A stretch of DNA of 64,000 nucleotides, taken from positions 1 to 64,000 of the forward strand of contig JAGQHB010000030.1 of NCBI GenBank assembly GCA_020432045.1, given 5' to 3'. A program made the position numbers and the translations under genes. The notes under the pieces are model-generated. The model made no database searches. It was not told the DNA's origin and worked only from the letters and a program-made list of their open reading frames with translations. Source of the stretch: Dehalococcoidia bacterium (GTDB lineage: Bacteria; Chloroflexota; Dehalococcoidia; Tepidiformales; Tepidiformaceae). This document shows, one piece after another, positions 8,954-17,278 of the stretch; the first letter of the stretch is position 1; each line of letters starts with the position of its first letter.

Positions 8954-9048
8954 GGGATCACTTCCTTTGGTTATGGCGAGCGAACGATGCGATGCGGTCT
9001 TCACTGACTATGCCAGCACTGGCGGGCGCGTCAACCACATGGGGGCTG

Positions 9049-9077
9049 TTGCAACGCTCAATCTGTGGATCTATAGT
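9049..9077 (+). promoter_or_regulatory. sigma-70-type promoter of the transglutaminase-like gene
   Basis: TTGCAA (9049-9054) and TATAGT (9072-9077) are separated by 17 bases, matching -35 (4 of 6) and -10 (5 of 6) elements. The start codon at 9106 lies 28 bases downstream of the -10, with CGGAG in between as ribosome-binding site. Confidence 0.55.
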
Positions 9078-9105
9078 CTGCTACTTTGCTCACGGAGCTC
9101 CTGCT

Positions 9106-10968
9106 GTGCCGCGCATTCATGTGGTGCTGATCGTCCTCACCGGGGTACTGGTGACGCTATTTGGACTGAGTGGAGTTCCGCCGCACTCGATTCCGCCACG
9201 GGCCGTGGCACTCTCGCCAAGCCGCTCGATACCGTTTTCCTTCACAGGGTCTGACGATGGTTCGCCCGGCCTTTGTGAGGATAGCCCACACATTGTCACA
9301 ACCGAGGCCCTCCAGGCGGGCGATGTGGTGAAGGTCCAGGCGACTGTCAGCGGAGGAGGAGACTACGGCCCCTATGGCGACGTACTTGGCCCTCCTAACG
9401 TGGGACTGACGCCTTCAAATTCCTCCGGCGAAGCGACGTATATCCAGCCATTCGACGAGGATGAGGTCGTCTTCTTAGTATGTGTGTCATTTCCCGACAC
9501 CACCATCAGCGGCACATTCACGATCAACCCGGGAAATCACCTTGTGACCCTGGTGGAATTGGGCCAGGGGACAACCCCGGTCATCAGAGACTGCGACCTT
9601 AAGCAGGCGGAGTCGCCAGCTTGTGACGGCCCTAGCGATACCATCGAGGACTATTCGGGAGAGGGCTGTGATTCGAGCTACCCGTCGGCGCAATGGCGGG
9701 ATTGCGAGGACGACCCAGACGGTGTAGCCAACAAGAACTGGCCAGTAATGGCCGTTGTAACTGATCCCATCTCGATCAGGGAAGTCCGTTTTAAGCTGCC
9801 GCCAGCCTGGCCGAGCATCGACTCGGTACAGCTGGTCGCCAATATCACGCTCGGCAACCAGGTTGTGGCGGAAGCTATCGACCACGCGGACGCGGAAATC
9901 GACGGCGACACGATTGTCGCGCGAGATCTGTCAGCGGGAATCGACTTTCCCGACGAGGTGAAGCTCTTCGACCTGGGGATCGAGTGGCTCCTGGAGGTCA
10001 GGTTCGCCGGCGAGGATAGTTACTCGGAGTTCGCCGCCGGAAGGAGTCAGCAGCCGATCTATGTAATGTTGGCCAAGCCGAGGCCACCGACCGGTTACTC
10101 CGACGGGTCCGCGCCGCCAAGCCGGGTGCCTGAGGACGTCGATGAGCCGTTCCTTTCGCTCGTTGCCCTTTCGGTAGAGGGAGCGCACGGCATCGCCGAT
10201 GAGGATTCGTTACGCGACCACATCTGGTCGAAGTTCCAGTCGCTGAGCATCCATCGGTACCACCTGGACCCGTCCAACGGGGCCGTGACCCAGGGCGGTG
10301 AACTGCGGTACTACCCTGACTGGAGCGTGAACTCGTTTTTCAGCCCGGGCTTCCCGGCGGACCGTGGGAGTGCCTGCGCGACGATCCTGCAAATGCTGAA
10401 CACGCACGAGGGGCGTTGCAACTCGTTTGCGGCGACGTTTGCGGCGATGCTGGGCCTCCATGGTATCAAGTCCGAGATTGTCGCCCTCAAATCGGTTCGC
10501 GAATGGCAGGACTTCGAACGCCTCACGTTTCCCCGGAGTGCCACGTTCATGCTGGCCGGCAGGAGTTCGTGGCAGTTCGGTGGGACGCCCACGGGCTCAA
10601 TGCAGAGGATCTTCTACGCGATCGCCAGGATCCTGGGGTACAGCCACACGATGCGGTACCCATCCGGATCGGGTTTATTCCTGCCTTTGAGCTATGTCCC
10701 CTCTCCTTCCCGGATAGCACAGGGCACAAATGCCCCGCCTGGTATCTATGAGATGGGCGACCACGCAATCGCGCGATCAGCAGACAGGTGGTACGACCCG
10801 AGCTACGGGACATCATTCGACTCGGTCGTCGCGTGGGCGAGGGAGTCGATCGCTGGCTCAGCCTCACTCTTCCCCTTCCCGCAGGGGACCGCGCGAAATG
10901 GGCCTGCCTACTGGCGGTGCACCAATCCGCGTCAATGCGTCCTCTGGGCGCGGCCATACATTCCCTGA
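9106..10968 (+). CDS. secreted transglutaminase-like (cysteine-protease fold) protein
   Basis: GTG 9106 follows a CGGAG site and begins with a clear signal segment (HVVLIVLTGVLVTLFGLSG); the longer frame from 8992 has no such support. The first 300 or so residues are beta-rich extracellular sequence with several cysteines. A transglutaminase-like core lies in the C-terminal third: EGRCNSFAATFAAMLGLHGI holds the nucleophile Cys438, GDHAIARS holds His553, and WYDPSYGTS holds Asp564, the expected C-H-D triad. Family members are mostly exported peptidases or cross-linkers. The long N-terminal region is unassigned. The gene stands alone with its own promoter. Confidence 0.75.
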   Translation: MPRIHVVLIVLTGVLVTLFGLSGVPPHSIPPRAVALSPSRSIPFSFTGSDDGSPGLCEDSPHIVTTEALQAGDVVKVQATVSGGGDYGPYGDVLGPPNVGLTPSNSSGEATYIQPFDEDEVVFLVCVSFPDTTISGTFTINPGNHLVTLVELGQGTTPVIRDCDLKQAESPACDGPSDTIEDYSGEGCDSSYPSAQWRDCEDDPDGVANKNWPVMAVVTDPISIREVRFKLPPAWPSIDSVQLVANITLGNQVVAEAIDHADAEIDGDTIVARDLSAGIDFPDEVKLFDLGIEWLLEVRFAGEDSYSEFAAGRSQQPIYVMLAKPRPPTGYSDGSAPPSRVPEDVDEPFLSLVALSVEGAHGIADEDSLRDHIWSKFQSLSIHRYHLDPSNGAVTQGGELRYYPDWSVNSFFSPGFPADRGSACATILQMLNTHEGRCNSFAATFAAMLGLHGIKSEIVALKSVREWQDFERLTFPRSATFMLAGRSSWQFGGTPTGSMQRIFYAIARILGYSHTMRYPSGSGLFLPLSYVPSPSRIAQGTNAPPGIYEMGDHAIARSADRWYDPSYGTSFDSVVAWARESIAGSASLFPFPQGTARNGPAYWRCTNPRQCVLWARPYIP

Positions 10969-11034
10969 GTCACCGTCTCCCGTCAGTGCGCCCCTATGCT
11001 ACATTCGCCCGCGCCAAATCCAGGAGGTGCGTCG

Positions 11035-11889
11035 ATGAAGGACTTCACGGATCGGGTGGCAGTGGTGACAGGTGCGGCGAGCGGTATCGGACTGGCGGCA
11101 GCTAATCGTTTCGCGGACGAAGGCATGAAGGTGGTCCTGGCGGACATTGAGAGCGAACCGTTGGCGATGGCCGAAGCTGCGATCAGGGCGAGGGGCAGCA
11201 CGGCAATCGCGGTGCGCACGAACGTGATGTCGGAAGAAGCGGTGAACAAGCTCGCGGATGCGGCGTTCGGGGCGTTCGGCAACGTGCACATCGTCTTCAA
11301 CAATGCCGGCGTGGCGGCGACCGCAGCGACACTGCGGGCGCGGGCGTGGGAAGGGCCGCTGGCGGACTGGGACTGGACGCTGGGCGTGAACTTCATGGGC
11401 GTGCTCTACGGAGTACGGGCGTTTGTCCCGCGGATGCTGGAAAACGGTGAAGAGGGGCACATCGTAAACACGGCATCGATGGCCGGGCTGCTGACGGGCG
11501 CGAACCCGTACAACGTCTCAAAGCACGGCGTGGTCTGTCTGACCGAGGGGATCTACAAGGACTTCCGCGAGATGAGCGCGAAGATCTCGGCATCTGTGCT
11601 CTGTCCGGGGCTGATCAATACGAGCATCCTGGACGCGGAACGGAACCGGGACGAAGGCTTCGGCGCGAAGACGAAGGTGCAAGAGCTACGGCCTGAGGTA
11701 CAGCAGTTCGCCGCCGGGTTTGAAGCGGCTCTGAAGGCGGGGTACCCACCGGAGTACGTCGCGGAGGCGGTGTTCAACGCCATCCGGGACGACCAGTTCT
11801 ACGTCTTCCCGGCGCAGCCAAACGTGCTGGAGAGCGTTCGCGTGCGGATGACGGACATCATCGAGCAGCGGAACCCGACGGCGAGGTAG
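11035..11889 (+). CDS. short-chain dehydrogenase/reductase (SDR)
   Basis: ATG 11035 is preceded by AGGAGGTG, a strong ribosome site, so the upstream in-frame ATG at 10996 is unlikely. The cofactor motif is TGAASGIG near the N-terminus, the structural NNAG motif reads FNNAGVA, and the active-site pair is YNVSKHG (YxxxK), with Ser supplied about 13 residues earlier (NTASMAG). ADIE after the second strand suggests NAD(H). At 284 residues it matches classical SDRs. The C-terminal part (FEAALKAGYPPEYVAEAVFN) resembles SDRs acting on bulky or hydrophobic alcohols, but the substrate is not readable. It converges on the AbiV-like gene. Confidence 0.9.
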   Translation: MKDFTDRVAVVTGAASGIGLAAANRFADEGMKVVLADIESEPLAMAEAAIRARGSTAIAVRTNVMSEEAVNKLADAAFGAFGNVHIVFNNAGVAATAATLRARAWEGPLADWDWTLGVNFMGVLYGVRAFVPRMLENGEEGHIVNTASMAGLLTGANPYNVSKHGVVCLTEGIYKDFREMSAKISASVLCPGLINTSILDAERNRDEGFGAKTKVQELRPEVQQFAAGFEAALKAGYPPEYVAEAVFNAIRDDQFYVFPAQPNVLESVRVRMTDIIEQRNPTAR

Positions 11890-11908
11890 GGGGCGCACCG
11901 GGGGAAAG

Positions 11909-12532
11909 TCAGACTGATCCCGGTGGCCGGAAGAGGAGCCCCTCGTCCTCTGCCTGCGCCAATAACTCCGACAGGCTCCGACGAGCCTCAGCAGTGGGTG
12001 GACCAGAAAGCACGCTGAACGCGGTGTCCATGATCTTGTGGTGGAAAGCCCGAAATTGGTCGGCAAGTCTGAGCATCTCTTCCGCCTCGGAAGCGCTAAT
12101 TTCGACCAGCGGACTCAGAACGGAGGTGCCCCTGATATCGACATAGATCGCTTCAAGCTTTCGACGGTGTAGGCTCTCGCTGCGCTTTCGAAGAATCCGG
12201 TAGGACTCCTCGTCGATCTCTGCCAATGGAACGGATCTCTCCAGCCAAGCGTTCATCCTCAGCTTCCGGTCATGGGAGAGCATTCGCTCTTTCACGCTAC
12301 TCCATCCCAGACGCCCCAGTGGCTGCTCAAGGAACTCCCCAATGGCATACCGATTGAGCATCGGGAGTTTTGAGAATTCCTCGAGAGCAAGGACACCTAA
12401 CGCATACGACCGCGCTGACTTGCCGTGATCCTTGAGGATGCGCGCCTCCTCAAGCAGCCCGTCTCCGTTGTCCAGGATCGCACGACAGAGATCGAGAATT
12501 GTCTCGATCGCCGGCAACGCCTTCTCGGCCAT
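11909..12532 (-). CDS. AbiV-like abortive infection protein (HEPN-type helical)
   Basis: The 207-residue product resembles the AbiV family: an N-terminal helix (CRAILDNGDGLLEEARILKD) then a Gly-Lys-Ser-Ala-Arg-Ser-Tyr-Ala-Leu helix leading to LALEEFSKL, the family's LAxEExxK signature. AbiV was found in Lactococcus as a protein that stops phage growth by interfering with translation after infection; many relatives are uncharacterised. The start lies 2 bases after the stop of the SDR gene on the same strand, so it is probably translated from the same mRNA. This is unusual company for a defence protein. It could also be a HEPN protein with another role. Confidence 0.7.
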   Translation of the reverse strand: MAEKALPAIETILDLCRAILDNGDGLLEEARILKDHGKSARSYALGVLALEEFSKLPMLNRYAIGEFLEQPLGRLGWSSVKERMLSHDRKLRMNAWLERSVPLAEIDEESYRILRKRSESLHRRKLEAIYVDIRGTSVLSPLVEISASEAEEMLRLADQFRAFHHKIMDTAFSVLSGPPTAEARRSLSELLAQAEDEGLLFRPPGSV

Positions 12533-12534
12533 CG

Positions 12535-13332
12535 CTATCCCACGTTGCGGCCGCCATCGACGGGGAGGGCGACGCCGGTGATGAACTGCGCTTCGTCGGA
12601 GTGGAGGAAGAGGGAGGCATAGGCAACGTCCCAGGCGCTGCCCATCTTGCGGCCGAGGGGCACGCGGGCGTTGCGGCCGGCGATGACCTCTTCGCGCGGG
12701 GTGCCGGCGGCGACACGGGCTTCAATAGCCATGGGGGTGTTCATGAGGCCCGGGAGGATGACGTTGGCGCGGACGCCGTGCTCCGCGTTGGAGGCGGCAA
12801 GGTTCTGGGTGAGGGCAATGACGCCGGCCTTGGTCGTCTTGTAGCCGACGTAGGGGTAGTTCTCCCAGGCGGCCATGGAGGAGATGTTGACGATAGAGCC
12901 GCTGCCCTGCTGGCGCATCGCCGGGAGGGCGTGTTTGCAGGCGAGCCACATGCCCCGGAGGTTGACCTGGTAGAGGCGGTCGAAGGCGGGCACTTCCAGC
13001 TCCGTGGCGGGCGCATCGCCGAGGGCGAGGCTGGCGCCCACGTTGTTGTGGAGGATGTCGATGCGGCCGTGGCGCTGGAGGCAGGCCTGGACGGCGGCTG
13101 CCACGTCTTCTTCGGCGACGACATCGGCTGCGATCGCCCAGGCCTGGCCACCTTCGGATTCAATCATGGCGACCGTGTCCTGCGCCGAGACGATGTCGCG
13201 GTCCACGACGCCGACGATGGCGCCTTCACGGGCAAGGAGGATGGCGGTGGCACGGCCGTTGCCGATGGTCTCGCCGGGCGTTTGCCCGCCGCCGAAGAGG
13301 AGGGCGATCTTGCCTTTCACACGGTCTGCCAT
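12535..13332 (-). CDS. short-chain dehydrogenase/reductase (SDR)
   Basis: This 265-residue SDR has FGGGQTPGETIGNGRATA as a widened glycine-rich cofactor loop, HNNVG for the NNAG motif, SSMAAWENYPYVGYKTTKAG with catalytic Ser, Tyr and Lys, and a LPGLMNTP loop. The C-terminus ends FITGVALPVDGGRNVG, as in classical SDRs. VVDRD after beta-2 points to NAD. It lies between the carboxymuconolactone decarboxylase-like gene (24 bases upstream) and the AbiV-like gene (2 bases downstream), forming a three-gene unit. A role in degradation of a cyclic or aromatic compound is possible from its neighbour, but is inference only. Confidence 0.9.
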   Translation of the reverse strand: MADRVKGKIALLFGGGQTPGETIGNGRATAILLAREGAIVGVVDRDIVSAQDTVAMIESEGGQAWAIAADVVAEEDVAAAVQACLQRHGRIDILHNNVGASLALGDAPATELEVPAFDRLYQVNLRGMWLACKHALPAMRQQGSGSIVNISSMAAWENYPYVGYKTTKAGVIALTQNLAASNAEHGVRANVILPGLMNTPMAIEARVAAGTPREEVIAGRNARVPLGRKMGSAWDVAYASLFLHSDEAQFITGVALPVDGGRNVG

Positions 13333-13356
13333 GGCACTGTCTCCTGGTTGGGGTAC

Positions 13357-13914
13357 CTAGTCGGGGAGGTCGAAGGGGCGAGGCTCGCCTTCGGGGAGGG
13401 CGACCTGGAAGACGTTCAGGGTCATCGAGACGAGGCCGTAGTAGCCGGCGATGCCAATGATGTCGACGACCCCTTTTTCGCCGAAGAGAGCTTTCGCACG
13501 GGCGTAGGTGGCGTCAGACACGCGGTTGGTGGCGAAGTACTCGGTAAGAAAGTCATAAATGGCGTGTTCTTCATCGGTACCGAACGCGGGCGGCTGGCCG
13601 GTGCGGATCGCCTCGATGACTTCTTCGGAAACGCCGGCCTGGCGGGCGAGGTTGGCATGAGCCCAGAACTCGAACTGCGCCCGCCAATGGCGGCCGGTGA
13701 GCATGATGACGAGTTCGCTGAGTGCCGGGCTGAGGGATGTACCGAAGCGGCAGTACGCGCCTACCTGCTGTGCGGGTTCACAGAGGCCGGGGCTGCGGAG
13801 CCAGGCTTCGAAAGGACCACGCATGCCGCCGCGCGGGCCAGCGATGATGGCATCGGCGATTCGTTTCTGTTCGGGATCGAGGGTGGCGAGGTCGAGCGGG
13901 GCAAGGCGTGGCAT
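13357..13914 (-). CDS. carboxymuconolactone decarboxylase family protein
   Basis: The 185-residue protein is all-helical and carries the family region: GPFEAWLRSPGL, then LSELVIMLTGRHWRAQFEFW, then AHANLARQAGVSEEVIEAI. The residues at the active region are Glu and His (EFWAHANLA) without the CxxC pair of AhpD peroxidase partners, so it belongs with the non-redox members. GGAGGA precedes the ATG. It is the first gene of an apparent operon with an SDR and an AbiV-like gene. Substrate unknown; members act on gamma-carboxymuconolactone or are uncharacterised. Confidence 0.87.
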   Translation of the reverse strand: MPRLAPLDLATLDPEQKRIADAIIAGPRGGMRGPFEAWLRSPGLCEPAQQVGAYCRFGTSLSPALSELVIMLTGRHWRAQFEFWAHANLARQAGVSEEVIEAIRTGQPPAFGTDEEHAIYDFLTEYFATNRVSDATYARAKALFGEKGVVDIIGIAGYYGLVSMTLNVFQVALPEGEPRPFDLPD

Positions 13915-14105
13915 ATGGCATCCTCCGGCGGCGAAGGATAGGCCACGGGCATAGGGCTGGCTACGGCGGGGCCGGCTCTAATCGGCGGGACACAGTCCGA
14001 GGATGTGTCCGGCGGCGCCGGGGCAGAAGCGACGGCGCCGGGGCCGGCACCACGCACCAACACGGTAACGCCAGGCGCCGGCACGGCGGGATCGAAAAAT
14101 GACTC

Positions 14106-14135
14106 TAGACAGGTGATTTCTGAGCTGGCTAAACT
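14106..14135 (+). promoter_or_regulatory. promoter of the Rrf2/NDH-2 operon
   Basis: TAGACA (14106-14111) and TAAACT (14130-14135) are spaced by 18 bases, matching sigma-70 elements at 5 of 6 and 4 of 6 positions. The Rrf2 start at 14167 follows with AGGGA as ribosome site. Rrf2 proteins often regulate themselves, so an operator may overlap. Confidence 0.45.
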
Positions 14136-14166
14136 GCGATGCATCTGGTCTTAGTTAGGGAATCAT

Positions 14167-14706
14167 ATGGCGTACTACGGAGCCGGGGTCGAATACGCGC
14201 TGCACGTGTTGCTGAACTTGAGCGGTGCCCCAGAGGGGACTGCACCGAGCGCGAAGGAGCTCGCCCAGTTCCAACGGCTGCCTGCGCCGTTCGTCCGCAA
14301 GCTGCTGACGCAGTTGCAAAAGGCCGGGCTGATCACGTCGAGGGAAGGGGTACGGGGCGGGTGGCAACTCGCACGGCCGGCAAACGAGATCACCCTCCTG
14401 GAAGCCGCCGAGGCAGTGCAGCCGGGCTCGCCACTGTTCGATTGCAGGGAGATTCGCCAGCGCTGCGTGCTGTGGGCGGACGGCGAGGCACCGCTGGTTG
14501 CGACGGCAGGGCTCTGCGAAATCCATGCGGCGATGCGTGCGGCCGAAGTCGCGATGCGGCGGGAGCTGGCGGCGCGGACGATCGCGGACATCGCCAGGCA
14601 GGTGGAGGCCAAGCGGCCCCGGGGCTCCGTTGCGGGAGGTCCGGCATGGTTCGAAGCGCAGTATGCCGCGCGCACCGGTACTCAACAGGAGGAAAGGAAT
14701 GCCTGA
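14167..14706 (+). CDS. Rrf2 family transcriptional regulator, probably Fe-S binding
   Basis: The N-terminal winged helix shows the Rrf2 pattern: YALHVLLNLSG, SAKELAQFQRLPAPFVRKLL, TQLQKAGLITSREGVRGGW. Downstream come three cysteines in the cluster-binding region (FDC, RQRC, GLC), the layout seen in IscR/NsrR/RsrR-type sensors of iron-sulfur, nitric oxide or redox state. At 179 residues it is slightly longer than typical because of a C-terminal tail. Its stop overlaps the start of the NDH-2-like gene by 8 bases, so the regulator and the flavoenzyme are co-translated and the enzyme is probably its regulated partner. Confidence 0.9.
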   Translation: MAYYGAGVEYALHVLLNLSGAPEGTAPSAKELAQFQRLPAPFVRKLLTQLQKAGLITSREGVRGGWQLARPANEITLLEAAEAVQPGSPLFDCREIRQRCVLWADGEAPLVATAGLCEIHAAMRAAEVAMRRELAARTIADIARQVEAKRPRGSVAGGPAWFEAQYAARTGTQQEERNA

Positions 14707-15850
14707 GGGAATCGTAATCATCGGTGGGGGGTTCGCGGGGTTCTGGGCGGCGGTAGCTGCGAAGCGGGTCGCGGGTGACCGGGCGGACGTGACGCTCGTC
14801 TCACGCACGCCAACGCTCGAGATCCGTCCGCGCCTGTACGAAGCGAACCCGGAGACACTCGGAGTGGACCTGAGGCCACTGCTGGAGCGAATTGACGTCG
14901 CCTTCGAGCAGGCAGAGGCGAAGTCGCTTGATGGCGGAGCCGTGGTCCTCGGCGATGGCAGGCGCCTGCCGTTCGCGCGGCTTGTGCTGGCCACAGGCAG
15001 CGTCATGCCACGTCCGCCGGTGCCCGGTGCGGAGCTCGCTCATTCGATCGATACACAGGCGGAGGCGATCACCTTCGACGAGCGACTGGCGGCGCTGGCG
15101 AAGAAGCGCGCACCTCACGTTATCGTGATCGGCGCCGGGTTCACGGGCATCGAGCTGGCGCTGGAGCTGCGGGATCGCATGGCTGCGCACGGTGGCGACG
15201 GGGAGGCACTGCAGATCACGCTCCTCGACCGCGCAAACGAGGTTGGCCCCGAGCTGGGTCCGGGTCCGCGCGATCAGATCGAAGCGGCGATACGAGAAGC
15301 GCGGGTGCAGCTCGTCCTGGGTGTGACGGTCCGGGAGATTGGCAGCGACGGCGTGCGCCTTGCCAGCGAACGAATCGAGGCGGACGCGGTGGTGCTGGCG
15401 ACCGGGATGCGGGCAGCGCCATTTACCGAACAGGTTCCGGGAGCGCGCGACGGATTGGGCCGGGTCGTAGTCGACCGGGACCTGCGGGCGCCGGGGATGC
15501 CGGTGCTGTTCATCGCGGGTGACGCGGCTGCCGCCGACACGGGCGACGGCCACCTGGCCCTCCAATCATGCCAGCACGCGATGCAGCTTGGGCGAGTGGC
15601 GGGCGAGAATGCCGCGAGGGACCTGCTCGGCGAGAGCACGACACCGTATGTGCAGCAGCGCTATGTGACCTGCCTGGATCTCGGACGCGCGGGCGCCGTG
15701 CTTACGTATGGGTGGGACCGGCAGGTGCAGCAAACGGGTGCTGCAGCGAAGGCGGTCAAGCAGCGGATCAACCGCAAGCTCATCTACCCCCCGGTTGATG
15801 CGACGCGCGAGGAGCTGCTCGCGCTCTCAAGGGTGCCTGTGACGGAGTGA
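14699..15850 (+). CDS. NAD(P)/FAD-dependent oxidoreductase, type II NADH dehydrogenase-like
   Basis: ATG 14699 is preceded by AGGAGGAAAGG and overlaps the Rrf2 stop; the longer frame from 14498 runs in the wrong frame through Rrf2 and is rejected. The 383-residue protein has two dinucleotide folds: GIVIIGGGFAGFWAAVAAKR for FAD at the N-terminus and VIVIGAGFTGIELALEL for NAD(P)H near residue 140, plus FIAGDAAAADTGDGHLALQS, the FAD-contacting segment. These fit NDH-2 enzymes, which pass electrons from NADH to quinone without pumping protons. No membrane helix is evident; the C-terminus may bind the membrane peripherally. Pairing with an Fe-S-type regulator suggests redox or NO control. Confidence 0.88.
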   Translation: MPEGIVIIGGGFAGFWAAVAAKRVAGDRADVTLVSRTPTLEIRPRLYEANPETLGVDLRPLLERIDVAFEQAEAKSLDGGAVVLGDGRRLPFARLVLATGSVMPRPPVPGAELAHSIDTQAEAITFDERLAALAKKRAPHVIVIGAGFTGIELALELRDRMAAHGGDGEALQITLLDRANEVGPELGPGPRDQIEAAIREARVQLVLGVTVREIGSDGVRLASERIEADAVVLATGMRAAPFTEQVPGARDGLGRVVVDRDLRAPGMPVLFIAGDAAAADTGDGHLALQSCQHAMQLGRVAGENAARDLLGESTTPYVQQRYVTCLDLGRAGAVLTYGWDRQVQQTGAAAKAVKQRINRKLIYPPVDATREELLALSRVPVTE

Positions 15851-15860
15851 TCCGCCGGGG

Positions 15861-17126
15861 CTAACGCAGCCGGGTGACCGGGCGGAGCAGCGCGGTCGCG
15901 ACCACGCCGAGCATGACGACAATGAGCCCGCTGGAAATCACCGATGCCTGCGGGCTCCAGATCGTGGAAACCACGGAGCTGACGGCGAACCCGAGCGGGA
16001 GCGAGGTCGCAAAGCAAAGGCTGGAAACGCTCATCACCCGGCCGAACAGCGCGGGCTCAGCGTTCTCCTGGAGCAACGGCGTCACCATGTTGATGGAGAC
16101 GGCAGCACCGAGGCCCCAGAGGAACATCAGCGAGAGCGAGAGCCAGACGTTCTCGGAGAACCCATAGGCGAGGAAGATCAGTCCGCCAGGGACGAATGCG
16201 GCGGTCAACAGGAGGCCACGGCGCCGGATAACGAGCGTGGTCAGCACCATCGAACCGATGAGCGCGCCGATGCCGAAACCGCCCGACATGAGCCCCACGA
16301 AGGTGTCGGATTCGCCCATGACATCATTGACCATGCTGACGAGCGTGACGCGGAATGGCGCGATGAGGAGGAAGCCGGGAATGAGCTGCATGGACAGGAG
16401 CGCCAGGATCACGCGCGAACGGCGGACGTAGGAGACGCCATCCTTGAGGTCGCCGAAGATGCTCTTTCCGGTCGGGACGGGCCTCGGCACCTTGATGCGA
16501 AGGGCCAGCAGCGCCCCCCCGAGGAGGAACAGGACCTCGGCCCCGAACGCGACCTGGAGACTGAAGATATCGGCGATGATTCCGCCGACCGAAGGGCCGA
16601 GGAACTGGAACGCGGCCATGAAGGCGACCGTGTTCAGGATGAGCCCATTTTGCACCTGGAGCTGGGGAAGGATCTGTGGCGGCATCGAAAAGCGCGCAGG
16701 CTGACCAAAGGCATCGAGCGAGCCGATGACAGCACCGAGGATGAAAACAGGCCAGATCACGGATACGTCGAGGCCGGTGAGGACGACGTAGGTAACGGAG
16801 ACGAGGGCTGCGATGAGCCAGACACGGACCATGATCTTCTGGCGTTCGAGACGGTCCGCGGCTACGCCACCGACGAGGATAAGGAGTGCCTGGGGGAGCA
16901 GCTGGCAGATGAGGGCAAGCCCGATCAGGAGTTCGCGGTTGTCGGCGGAGACGCGGTCGCGGATGAAAAGCGGGACGGTGACGACCTGGATGCCGACACC
17001 CATCGCCCCGCAGATAACGGCGGCAAAGTAGGCGCGGTACGCAGGCGTGCGAAACGGGTTGCGGCTTTCCGTGGGGAAGGCAGACGCCCCGGGCAGGGCA
17101 GATGCGGCAACCTCGGCGGAATCCAT
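15861..17126 (-). CDS. MFS transporter
   Basis: The protein has about 12 hydrophobic segments and the MFS loop after helix 2 (GGVAADRLERQKIM, a variant of the GxLaDrxGRr motif). It is of the MFS_3 (EntS-like) exporter type. TACTAT lies just before ATG 17126, consistent with a very short or leaderless transcript; GTG 17177 upstream is the alternative start and would add 17 residues. It converges on the NDH-2 gene with 10 bases between stops. Substrate unknown. Confidence 0.85.
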   Translation of the reverse strand: MDSAEVAASALPGASAFPTESRNPFRTPAYRAYFAAVICGAMGVGIQVVTVPLFIRDRVSADNRELLIGLALICQLLPQALLILVGGVAADRLERQKIMVRVWLIAALVSVTYVVLTGLDVSVIWPVFILGAVIGSLDAFGQPARFSMPPQILPQLQVQNGLILNTVAFMAAFQFLGPSVGGIIADIFSLQVAFGAEVLFLLGGALLALRIKVPRPVPTGKSIFGDLKDGVSYVRRSRVILALLSMQLIPGFLLIAPFRVTLVSMVNDVMGESDTFVGLMSGGFGIGALIGSMVLTTLVIRRRGLLLTAAFVPGGLIFLAYGFSENVWLSLSLMFLWGLGAAVSINMVTPLLQENAEPALFGRVMSVSSLCFATSLPLGFAVSSVVSTIWSPQASVISSGLIVVMLGVVATALLRPVTRLR

Positions 17127-17278
17127 GAGGCGGGATAGTAGGGTTTGTTGACCGGCAGCGCCAGCGGCCGATGACACTCGACTCGGCTATCAGGCCACGG
17201 CGCTGACGGCGAAGGTACCCATGGGCTCGTAGCCCCACCCCCTTTCCTTTTCGTCGTTCCCGCGCCACGCTTCGGGGC

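Noticed and set aside
12499-13941. 480-residue open frame on the plus strand
   Set aside because: It is antisense to the SDR and carboxymuconolactone decarboxylase-like genes, whose motifs are clear; its own translation is Gly/Asp/Val-rich shadow sequence.
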